Origin: CALACW01 sp002431305
GTDB lineage: Bacteria > Bacillota > Clostridia > Oscillospirales > Acutalibacteraceae
Direction: 5' to 3'
Assembly: GCA_937890355.1 (NCBI GenBank)
Contig: CALACW010000031.1
Location: 1-18,537, forward strand
Length of the DNA: 18,537 nt
How positions within the stretch are numbered: the stretch's first letter is position 1; every line of letters begins with the position of its first letter. Of the stretch, positions 1 through 4,636 are shown in pieces. Made by a program: the position numbers and the translations under genes. Under the pieces are notes generated by a model, which saw nothing but the letters and a program-made list of their open reading frames with translations, was not told the DNA's origin and searched no databases.

Positions 1-33
1 GGCCTTAAGAAGGATGACGTTACCGAAGGCTGA
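1..33 (+). CDS. C-terminal tail of an upstream gene (partial)
   Basis: Frame 1 is open from the window edge and reads GLKKDDVTEG before a TGA at 31-33. The short charged tail and its codons (CTT, AAG, GGC, GTT) resemble those of the small genes just downstream, so it is probably the end of a real gene, perhaps of the same operon. Ten residues are too few to name a family, and chance cannot be excluded. Confidence 0.35.
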   Translation, partial: GLKKDDVTEG

Positions 34-66
34 TTTATGCTTGTCATATAAAGCGAGGTGTTGAAA

Positions 67-174
67 ATGTCAGACGAAGTAATGAAAAAGATTCAGAATT
101 TCTTTGACTTTCTCAGTGAACTTTTTGAAATGATTAAAAAGCTTTTCAGGCATCTTGAAGATGCGACGAACTAA
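67..174 (+). CDS. Small amphipathic-helix peptide, 35 aa, function unknown
   Basis: An ATG at 67 is preceded by a good ribosome-binding site (GCGAGGTG, 53-60) at a normal distance. The product has 35 residues and no Pro or Gly. Hydrophobic residues recur every three or four positions (I9, F12/F13, L16, L19/F20, I23, L26/F27, L30), with Lys/Glu/Asp on the opposite face, which predicts one strongly amphipathic helix from about residue 5 to 31. There is no signal peptide and no Cys. I recognise no family. By shape it could be a membrane-active peptide (phenol-soluble-modulin- or bacteriocin-like) or a small helical partner protein; both are guesses. A second small gene with the same kind of ribosome-binding site follows after 42 bp, and both probably share a transcript ending at the terminator at 371-399. 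Confidence 0.6.
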   Translation: MSDEVMKKIQNFFDFLSELFEMIKKLFRHLEDATN

Positions 175-216
175 AAATTAATTTCTTTATTCTATATAAG
201 CGAGGTGTATTTGACA

Positions 217-354
217 ATGTTCCTTAAGACTATCACTGTTGATGAGGCTTCCGATATCATGGGTATCATCAAGGCTTTCCTTGGCTGGGTTTACCAGGTA
301 CTCTGCGCTCTCGGTCTCGGCCATCTCATGGACGGTATCACCGACAGAATCTAA
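217..354 (+). CDS. Small hydrophobic peptide, 45 aa, function unknown
   Basis: An ATG at 217 follows GCGAGGTG (200-207), the same ribosome-binding sequence used by the preceding small gene and also preceded by an ATATAA-like stretch. The product has 45 residues: a short polar start (MFLKTITVDEASD) and a hydrophobic helix from about residue 14 to 38 (IMGIIKAFLGWVYQV, then LCALGLGHLM), ending in DGITDRI. It contains one Trp and one Cys. This could be a single membrane-spanning or membrane-surface helix. No family is recognised. The tandem arrangement with the 35-aa gene and the shared terminator suggest that the two peptides are made together. Confidence 0.6.
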   Translation: MFLKTITVDEASDIMGIIKAFLGWVYQVLCALGLGHLMDGITDRI

Positions 355-370
355 TCGATTTATGAATTAT

Positions 371-405
371 AAAAGACCGCTTTTTTTCGGCGGTCTTTTT
401 TTTTG
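371..405 (+). terminator. Rho-independent terminator of the small-peptide genes
   Basis: A 10-bp stem, AAAAGACCGC (371-380) with GCGGTCTTTT (390-399), encloses a 9-nt loop and runs into an unbroken T tract to 404. It begins 16 bp after the stop codon of the 45-aa gene. Confidence 0.88.
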
Positions 406-444
406 TTTTTCACTAAATCAAATTTGAATTAAAGGTTTAGAACG

Positions 445-589
445 AGTACTCTGTAACGCCTAAAAGTTTACATCTGATTGTAAGTATGACCGTGTGTAAC
501 AAGGATGAAAAACGCCTGTCAAGTTTGAAGACGCAGTTAAACGCTGTCAGACGAAGCATGCTTGTAAAGTTTTAGGTGGTACAGAGTAC
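445..589 (+). mobile_element. MITE-like element, copy 1 (about 145 bp)
   Basis: The ends form imperfect terminal inverted repeats of about 27 bp: the left end begins GTACTCTGTAACGCCTAAAA and the reverse complement of the right end begins GTACTCTGTACCACCTAAAA. The whole element recurs at 4427-4587 in the opposite orientation with high identity, including the shared core AAGACGCAGTTAAACGCTGT. Compared with copy 2 it lacks 13 bp near position 509 and two single bases. It encodes no transposase, so it would be non-autonomous. No clear target-site duplication is seen. It lies between the small-peptide terminator and the spore-protein gene. Confidence 0.75.
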
Positions 590-591
590 GA

Positions 592-610
592 GGGGCGGAA
601 CCGAAGCCCC
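592..610 (-). terminator. Possible terminator hairpin of the spore-protein gene
   Basis: GGGGC (592-596) pairs with GCCCC (606-610) around a 9-nt loop, 24 bp beyond the stop codon of the minus-strand spore-protein gene and next to the end of MITE copy 1. There is no T tract, so intrinsic termination here is uncertain. Confidence 0.3.
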
Positions 611-634
611 GTCCCTCTCCATGTGGATTATGAT

Positions 635-832
635 TTATTTCATGCCGTCTTCGTAAGCCTTGATCATTTTCTTGACCATCTGACCGCCGACAGAACCGGC
701 CTGACGGGACGTAAGGTCGCCGTTATAGCCCTGCTTGAGGTTAACGCCTACTTCCGAAGCCGCTTCCATCTTGAACTTGTCAAGTGCGTTTCTTGCCTCG
801 GGTACAAGACTTGAGTTACCGCTCTTAGCCAT
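635..832 (-). CDS. Alpha/beta-type small acid-soluble spore protein
   Basis: These proteins coat DNA in the dormant spore, protect it from UV and heat, and are degraded to amino acids at germination. The 65-residue length is usual for the family. Both family signatures are present: KMEAASEVGVNL at 21-32, which contains the site where the germination protease GPR is expected to cut (after E23), and SRQAGSVGGQMVKKMI at 42-57. The start ATG (830-832) is preceded by an AGGAGTG ribosome-binding site (842-848 on the plus strand). The gene stands alone between MITE copy 1 and a gene-free stretch. Forespore expression under sigma G is expected from the family, and a possible sigma-G-like promoter lies just upstream. 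The family is certain; which paralogue (sspA, B, C) cannot be said. Confidence 0.96.
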   Translation of the reverse strand: MAKSGNSSLVPEARNALDKFKMEAASEVGVNLKQGYNGDLTSRQAGSVGGQMVKKMIKAYEDGMK

Positions 833-863
833 CGTAATCTACACTCCTATCTTTTCACATGCA

Positions 864-894
864 TTGTATGCCGATATGCATTATATGCAATGCT
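864..894 (-). promoter_or_regulatory. Candidate sigma-G-type promoter of the spore-protein gene
   Basis: Read on the minus strand, CATACAA (864-870) resembles the sigma-G -10 consensus CATACTA and lies 18 bp downstream of AGCATT (889-894), a weak match to the -35 region. It is correctly placed, 16 bp before the ribosome-binding site. The area is rich in ATGCAT-like words, so the match could be chance. Confidence 0.3.
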
Positions 895-1145
895 ATTTGC
901 ACCGGGCGCTTAAAAACAGAACATGGAATTTTATCGATGGCATTTAAGCGATAATTCTTCAATCAAAAACTATGCGCCTCGGTGCCGAAGATAACATTCG
1001 CTGTTCACTTCGCCGTGCAAGACTATTATGTGCATTAACCGCAATTTATGATGTGGAAATTAAATGAAAAAGTGAGGATTTACGTTTGTCGGAATCGAAT
1101 AAATATATTATGTAATATAATTCTTTATTTTTTTCAAGGTTTTGT

Positions 1146-1210
1146 AACATTATCTGCAACATTATTTGCAGTATTTTATCGATATGTTGTAACATAATTT
1201 GCAACATTAT
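1146..1210. repeat. Paired 12-bp direct repeats (AACATTATYTGC)
   Basis: AACATTATCTGC (1146-1157) is followed immediately by AACATTATTTGC (1158-1169). After 21 bp, AACATAATTTGC (1191-1202) is followed by the partial copy AACATTAT (1203-1210). The two pairs are therefore offset by 45 bp. The function is unknown; protein-binding sites or a decayed repeat are possible. Confidence 0.65.
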
Positions 1211-1261
1211 AAAAAACAATACGAAAACGGAGTTTGTCCGAATTTGTCTTATATATAAATA

Positions 1262-1293
1262 CAATATTACTATATTGAACGCTGTTACGCGTT
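1262..1293 (-). terminator. Possible terminator region of radC
   Basis: Two small hairpins lie at the end of radC. AACGC/GCGTT (1278-1293) has the stop codon in its loop, and CAATAT/ATATTG (1262-1277) has a 4-nt loop. Only an imperfect T-rich stretch follows on the minus strand, so this is weak. Confidence 0.3.
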
Positions 1294-2061
1294 TTGATTT
1301 TCGAGCTCATACTCGCATCCGTTCTGTGCAAAACGTATTTTGTCGCAGTCGACGAGGAAACAGTCGGCGAACCTTCTGTTAGACGCGAGCGAAAAATGCT
1401 CCCTGCCGGAAACTATTATGTGGTCGACAAGTCTTATATCAATCGAGGACAGGACTTTTGAAATCTCGTAAGTTACGTTATGGTCGTCTTTTGACGGAAT
1501 GCACAGACCGTTCGGATGATTGTGCGAAATAATGGCCGCCGTCGCCTTGCAGTCGAGCAGAATTGATACGATTTTTCTTATGTCCGAGTCGGTTGAAGAC
1601 GCGTTTCCGCTGCTGACGCAGGCAAAATTCAGAATTTTACCTCTTTTATTAAGTGCAATGAGGTAAAGCGCCTCATGCGTAAGACCTATGAATTTCGGTA
1701 TAAGATACTCAGCCGCCTGTTCTGACGATGTTATCGTGTCGGTCTGCGAGGTTGCGCTGTCAAAATAAACCTTTGTAAGCGCCGGAACCATGGCGATAAG
1801 AGACGCTGCGTTCGGCGTAACGCCCGGAACCGAAATGATTGCGTCGTATGAGGCGTTGAAAACGCAGTCGAGCGAACCGAATTTGTCTAAAAGCGCGTGC
1901 GCTATGGGATTAGTGTCTTTCATGGGAATAGCATAAAACAAAAGCATTTCCAAAATATTAACGTCCGAAAAACTGTCGAAATTTCCGTCCTTAAGAAAAC
2001 GTTCCTTCATGCGCATGCGGTGTCCCGAATGAGATACCGTACGGTTACTGTTATTTTCCAT
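1285..2061 (-). CDS. radC: RadC-family JAMM/MPN+ domain protein
   Basis: The product has 258 residues. The N-terminal half (about 33-95) carries the helix-hairpin-helix-like part of the family, including the motif SVPGVTPNAA. The C-terminal JAB/MPN domain (about 110-230) holds the complete metal motif HNHPNGLCIPSKDD, with H180, H182 and D193 as expected zinc ligands. The family is widespread. Its former link with DNA repair is doubtful, and the domain suggests a metal-dependent hydrolase or isopeptidase whose substrate is unknown. I chose the ATG at 2059-2061 because GGGAAG (about 2070-2075 on the plus strand) sits 8 nt upstream; the in-frame GTG three codons earlier overlaps that ribosome-binding site. 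The gene is monocistronic, with a promoter at 2096-2124, and is divergent from the rplU operon. Confidence 0.9.
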   Translation of the reverse strand: MENNSNRTVSHSGHRMRMKERFLKDGNFDSFSDVNILEMLLFYAIPMKDTNPIAHALLDKFGSLDCVFNASYDAIISVPGVTPNAASLIAMVPALTKVYFDSATSQTDTITSSEQAAEYLIPKFIGLTHEALYLIALNKRGKILNFACVSSGNASSTDSDIRKIVSILLDCKATAAIISHNHPNGLCIPSKDDHNVTYEISKVLSSIDIRLVDHIIVSGREHFSLASNRRFADCFLVDCDKIRFAQNGCEYELENQNA

Positions 2062-2095
2062 AAAAATCACTTCCCGAAAATAAAAATTTTAAAAT

Positions 2096-2124
2096 ATTTT
2101 ATCATAATGAATTATAAGTATCAA
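2096..2124 (-). promoter_or_regulatory. Sigma-A-type promoter of radC
   Basis: On the minus strand TTGATA (2119-2124) and TAAAAT (2096-2101) are separated by 17 bp, 35 bp upstream of the radC start codon. The region is AT-rich, so other hexamer pairs also exist. Confidence 0.55.
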
Positions 2125-2189
2125 TATTGTTTGACAAATTCAATGTAAAAAAAACGGCGCGTTATTTATAAAAAATATACGAAAAATGC

Positions 2190-2218
2190 TTGACTCGCCT
2201 TATTTTGCATGCTATAAT
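2190..2218 (+). promoter_or_regulatory. Sigma-A-type promoter of rplU-prp-rpmA
   Basis: TTGACT (2190-2195) and a perfect TATAAT (2213-2218) are separated by 17 bp. The predicted transcription start is near 2225, which leaves a leader of about 75 nt before rplU. Confidence 0.9.
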
Positions 2219-2220
2219 CT

Positions 2221-2280
2221 GTTTGCCGCATGTATCGGGCATTATTTTAAGAGGATTTTTCCCGCCCGCCGCAGCGAGAC
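2221..2280 (+). promoter_or_regulatory. Structured rplU leader, possible L21 autoregulatory element
   Basis: The leader can fold: CGGGC (2236-2240) pairs with GCCCG (2264-2268), and an outer imperfect stem can form between GTTTGCCGC (2221-2229) and GCAGCGAGAC (2271-2280), just before the ribosome-binding site AAGGAAGG (2286-2293). In Bacillus and relatives the same operon has an L21 leader thought to bind L21. Sequence identity with that family was not tested. Confidence 0.4.
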
Positions 2281-2300
2281 TTTATAAGGAAGGTAAATCA

Positions 2301-2612
2301 ATGTACGCAATTATCGAGACCGGCGGAAAGCAGTACAAGGTTGAGAACGGTTCGGTTCTTTTCATTGAGAAGCTTGACGTTGAGGCAGACAGCGAAGTAG
2401 TTTTTGACAAAGTTATTGCCGTTGGCGCCGATGACGGCATCAAGGTAGGCGCTCCCTATGTTTCGGGCGCAACCGTAACGGCTAAGGCTCTCAAGAACGG
2501 CAAGGGCAAGAAAATTACCGTTGCCACTTACAAGGCTAAGAAAAACGAGAAGCGCAAGATGGGTCACAGACAGCCCTACACCAAGATTGAGATCGCTTCG
2601 ATCAATGCTTGA
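2301..2612 (+). CDS. rplU: 50S ribosomal protein L21
   Basis: The 103-residue product starts MYAIIETGGKQYKV, the hallmark L21 N-terminus, and ends in the conserved basic part KKNEKRKMGHRQPYT with KIEIASINA. It binds 23S rRNA in the large subunit. The start ATG follows AAGGAAGG by 7 nt; an in-frame extension upstream would run through the leader and promoter and is not credible. It is the first gene of the rplU-prp-rpmA operon, and its stop overlaps the next start (TGATG). Confidence 0.98.
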   Translation: MYAIIETGGKQYKVENGSVLFIEKLDVEADSEVVFDKVIAVGADDGIKVGAPYVSGATVTAKALKNGKGKKITVATYKAKKNEKRKMGHRQPYTKIEIASINA

Positions 2613-2926
2613 TGACAAATGTCGTATTTAAAAACCGTGACGGCGCGCTGAGCGGATTTACGTTAAGCGGACATGCCGGAGCCGGGGACGCGGGGTACGA
2701 TATCGTATGCTCGGCGATTTCTTCGGCGGCTTATATGACCGCCAACATGCTCACTGAAATTTTCAATGAACAACTGACGGCGGACGTAAGGGACGGTTTT
2801 ATGTCGATTGCGCTGTCGGACGGGGCATCACCCGTCGCCTCGGATATACTCAAGGGCTTTAAACTCCACATGGAACAGCTCTGCGGGCAGTATCCGGACT
2901 TTATCAAAATTACTACGGAGGTGTAA
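2612..2926 (+). CDS. prp: Ribosomal-processing cysteine protease Prp (YsxB family)
   Basis: The product has 104 residues, the usual length. Prp removes the N-terminal extension of ribosomal protein L27, which is needed for ribosome function in Firmicutes that carry the extension. The catalytic His and Cys of the family are seen in the segments SGHAGAGDAGYD (His near residue 21) and IVCSAISSAAYM (Cys near residue 33). The start ATG at 2612 overlaps the rplU stop by one base, which suggests translational coupling; an in-frame TTG one codon earlier is less likely. The gene lies directly before rpmA, whose product carries a matching cleavage site, so substrate and enzyme are co-expressed. Confidence 0.94.
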   Translation: MTNVVFKNRDGALSGFTLSGHAGAGDAGYDIVCSAISSAAYMTANMLTEIFNEQLTADVRDGFMSIALSDGASPVASDILKGFKLHMEQLCGQYPDFIKITTEV

Positions 2927-2929
2927 GTT

Positions 2930-3208
2930 ATGCTTAAAGTAAACATTCAGCTCTTCGCTCATAAAAAGGGAATGGGTTCGACCCGTAACGGCCGTGATTC
3001 CGAATCAAAGAGGCTCGGAGTTAAGCGTGCGGACGGTCAGGCTGTTAATGCCGGCACCATTCTTGTTCGTCAGAGAGGAACTCACATCCATCCCGGCGAG
3101 AACGTAGGCAAGGGTTCGGACGATACTCTTTTCGCTCTTGTTAACGGTACCGTTAAGTTTGAGCGTTTAGGCAAAGACCGCAAAAAGGTCAGCGTTTACG
3201 AAAACTGA
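2930..3208 (+). CDS. rpmA: 50S ribosomal protein L27 with Prp-cleaved N-terminal extension
   Basis: The 92-residue product begins MLKVNIQLFAHKKGMGST. The first nine residues match the Firmicute extension (consensus MLKLNLQFF before A-K/H-K), with Prp expected to cut between F9 and A10 to expose the mature N-terminus that reaches the peptidyl-transferase centre. Conserved L27 segments follow: NGRDSESKRLGVKRADGQ and GTILVRQRGTHIHPGENVG. The ribosome-binding site GGAGGTG (2917-2923) lies within the end of prp. It is the last gene of the operon, followed by a strong terminator. Confidence 0.98.
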   Translation: MLKVNIQLFAHKKGMGSTRNGRDSESKRLGVKRADGQAVNAGTILVRQRGTHIHPGENVGKGSDDTLFALVNGTVKFERLGKDRKKVSVYEN

Positions 3209-3224
3209 TTTAACTTGACTGAAA

Positions 3225-3255
3225 AACGCCCCGAGGCTTCGTGCTTCGGGGCGTT
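3225..3255 (+). terminator. Terminator of the rplU operon
   Basis: A 10-bp perfect stem, AACGCCCCGA (3225-3234) with TCGGGGCGTT (3246-3255), lies 16 bp after the rpmA stop. The following GATTTCTT is only moderately T-rich. It may also serve the convergent zinc-ribbon gene. Confidence 0.8.
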
Positions 3256-3264
3256 GATTTCTTA

Positions 3265-3939
3265 TCAGCTTAACTCAATGTCATAATAGACTTTTTTGTC
3301 TGTTATAAAATTCAATTCATATTCTATTTCAATTTTCTGAGTATCAATGGGGATCTGATAGTACAGATATCCGTCTGTTTCTCTGCCGGCGGAAAGATCG
3401 TCTCCGTTGAATCTTTCATCGCCGCAGTATGGGTCGGAGGCAGGCTTGTTATCGGCGTAACATTTAAAATTCCCCGAAAAGACAAACGAGTCGGATGTTC
3501 CGGTATTTTTTGCATCTGCGAATACTCTTATATATTTATATCCGCTGTCGGGTTTGTTGAATTCCGAATAACCGGTCCATTCCTCGGCTGACTTGATTGT
3601 TATTTCAAGATAGCCGTCAGTGAAACTGTCTCCGACTTTTAATCTTTCATTTTCATTCTTCTTCGTTGTTGTTATGACATCTTGTTCATTTTGTAATACG
3701 GACGGTGAATTGTTATTTTCTTTGTTATCATTCTTTCCGGACGATATTGCGGAGATAATAATGAAAAGAAGAATAACAATCAGAACCCAAAACCACCAGC
3801 GTTTGTATATTTTCTTTTTCTTTTTAGGCTCGGTCTGAACAGAATTCCGTGACGGCTGTGCCGCGGTAAAATTATACCCGCACTCGGGGCAGAATTTAAG
3901 AGAATCGGAAACTTCCTTTTTACATGACGGACAAATCAT
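3265..3939 (-). CDS. Zinc-ribbon membrane protein with extracytoplasmic Ig-like (DUF4352/DUF5067-type) domain
   Basis: The product has 224 residues from the ATG at 3937-3939, chosen because AGGAGT lies 8 nt upstream; a longer frame to 4026 would run through the promoter. Order of parts: zinc ribbon with C3, C6, C17 and C20 (CPSC then CPEC) at the cytoplasmic N-terminus; a Lys-rich stretch (39-46); one transmembrane helix (about 48-66); a polar Asn/Lys linker; and a beta-rich domain (about 105-224) beginning RLKVGDSF, of the kind often found in clostridial surface proteins. The precise family assignment of that domain is from memory of its look. The role is unknown. It is divergent from an XRE regulator, and direct repeats flank its -35 box, so it is probably controlled by that regulator. 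Confidence 0.78.
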   Translation of the reverse strand: MICPSCKKEVSDSLKFCPECGYNFTAAQPSRNSVQTEPKKKKKIYKRWWFWVLIVILLFIIISAISSGKNDNKENNNSPSVLQNEQDVITTTKKNENERLKVGDSFTDGYLEITIKSAEEWTGYSEFNKPDSGYKYIRVFADAKNTGTSDSFVFSGNFKCYADNKPASDPYCGDERFNGDDLSAGRETDGYLYYQIPIDTQKIEIEYELNFITDKKVYYDIELS

Positions 3940-3971
3940 TTTTTTTGACTCCTTTTTTATAGATTGGTTAT

Positions 3972-4001
3972 ATAATACACCAGATGTGATGTAAATGTCA
4001 A
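3972..4001 (-). promoter_or_regulatory. Promoter of the zinc-ribbon gene
   Basis: On the minus strand a perfect TTGACA (3996-4001) and TATTAT (3972-3977) are separated by 18 bp, about 20 bp before the ribosome-binding site. One copy of a 19-bp direct repeat overlaps the spacer and -10 region; the other begins at the outer end of the -35 box. Confidence 0.68.
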
Positions 4002-4019
4002 TACGCCTGATGTGATGTA
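3975..4019. promoter_or_regulatory. Direct-repeat operator candidate between the divergent zinc-ribbon and XRE genes
   Basis: Two 19-bp copies, ATACACCAGATGTGATGTA (3975-3993) and ATACGCCTGATGTGATGTA (4001-4019), match at 17 of 19 positions and are offset by 26 bp. They cover the only promoter-like region between the two genes. Binding by the adjacent XRE protein, with autoregulation, is the simplest reading but is inference. Confidence 0.6.
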
Positions 4020-4048
4020 TTATCATTGTTTTCGGTGATAATGCTTAT

Positions 4049-4267
4049 ATGAAAAAATATTATGAGAGACTTAGAAAACTGAGAGAAGATAATGATTTAA
4101 AACAGAGTGATATTGCGCGCGTGCTCGGCACTACCCAGCAGGTTTATTCAAGATATGAAAACGGGATAAACGAAATGCCGGTAAGACACCTTGTAACGCT
4201 TTGCAGATTTTACGGCGTAAGTGCGGATAATGTTCTCGGTCTTGATAAAAAGGACAGAAAAATATAA
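4049..4267 (+). CDS. XRE-family helix-turn-helix regulator
   Basis: The product has 72 residues and is almost entirely one Cro/C1-type DNA-binding domain: YERLRKLREDNDLKQSDIA at 5-23, then the recognition-helix part TTQQVYSRYENG at 28-39, and a C-terminal tail FYGVSADNVLGLDKK. It has no separate ligand-binding domain. Such proteins usually bind as dimers to repeats near their own gene. The ribosome-binding site is weak (GGTGAT upstream). The divergent zinc-ribbon gene shares the repeat-containing promoter region. The stop overlaps a small hairpin with a T tract. Confidence 0.9.
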   Translation: MKKYYERLRKLREDNDLKQSDIARVLGTTQQVYSRYENGINEMPVRHLVTLCRFYGVSADNVLGLDKKDRKI

Positions 4268-4287
4268 CGGTTATATCCGTCTTTTTT
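4267..4287 (+). terminator. Weak terminator after the XRE gene
   Basis: ACGG (4267-4270) pairs with CCGT (4277-4280) around TTATAT, followed by CTTTTTT. The stem has only four base pairs, so efficiency is doubtful. Confidence 0.35.
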
Positions 4288-4372
4288 GCTATCGTTAAAT
4301 ATAACCGAAAATCAATATTGCCCGGATGTGTAAATTCAGTAGATTTTTTATCGTTTTTAATGAAAATTTTTG

Positions 4373-4401
4373 TTTACATTCGGCGAATTAAGTGGTAAAA
4401 T
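4373..4401 (+). promoter_or_regulatory. Promoter of the pyruvate:ferredoxin oxidoreductase gene
   Basis: TTTACA (4373-4378) and TAAAAT (4396-4401) are separated by 17 bp. The predicted start near 4408 gives a leader of about 230 nt that contains all of MITE copy 2. Confidence 0.82.
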
Positions 4402-4426
4402 AACTAATGGTATATTTTTAAACCCT

Positions 4427-4587
4427 AGTACTCTGCACCACCTAAAACTTTACAAGCATTGCTTCGTCTGACAGCGTTTAACTGCGTCTTCAAACTTGAC
4501 AGGCGCCGGTCTGCCTGCGTTTTCATCCTTGTTAAACACAGCCATACCTGCAATCAGATGTAAAACTTTTAGGTGTTACGGAGTACT
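4427..4587 (-). mobile_element. MITE-like element, copy 2 (about 161 bp), in the oxidoreductase leader
   Basis: This is the inverted counterpart of the element at 445-589. Its ends, AGTACTCTG (4427-4435) and GAGTACT (4581-4587), are the outer parts of terminal inverted repeats of about 27 bp. Copy 2 is about 16 bp longer than copy 1, mainly through a 13-bp indel near 4511-4525. No transposase or clear target duplication is present. On its minus strand a 31-codon frame (4450-4545) is open, but the frame is broken in copy 1. Confidence 0.75.
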
Positions 4588-4636
4588 GGAAGCCGGCTTT
4601 TTAAGGCTTCGAACATTACCAAGGAGGAAAAAATAA

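Larger units (their letters stand above)
833..1284. other. Gene-free AT-rich stretch between the spore-protein gene and radC
   Basis: No convincing gene is present in these 450 bp. The left end holds the ribosome-binding site and possible promoter of the spore-protein gene. The part at about 970-1025 is richer in G+C but shows no long reading frame. The part at 1146-1210 holds 12-bp repeats, described separately. A 72-codon minus-strand frame (1046-1264) starts at TTG without a ribosome-binding site and is built largely from those repeats. Confidence 0.6.

Noticed and set aside
239..427. A 62-codon plus-strand frame over the 45-aa gene
   Set aside because: It overlaps the better-supported small gene in another frame, runs through the terminator hairpin and has no ribosome-binding site.
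445..589. A riboswitch or conserved regulatory RNA instead of a MITE
   Set aside because: The two copies lie in opposite orientation relative to their neighbouring genes and have long terminal inverted repeats, which fits a transposable element better than a cis-acting leader.
1046..1264. A 72-codon minus-strand frame with IMLQ repeats
   Set aside because: It starts at TTG without a ribosome-binding site in very AT-rich DNA, and the repeated residues come from the 12-bp DNA repeats. It is listed as a repeat, not a gene.
3940..4026. A 29-residue N-terminal extension of the zinc-ribbon protein
   Set aside because: It would cover the promoter and the repeat operator. The ATG at 3939 has an AGGAGT ribosome-binding site and begins directly at the zinc ribbon.
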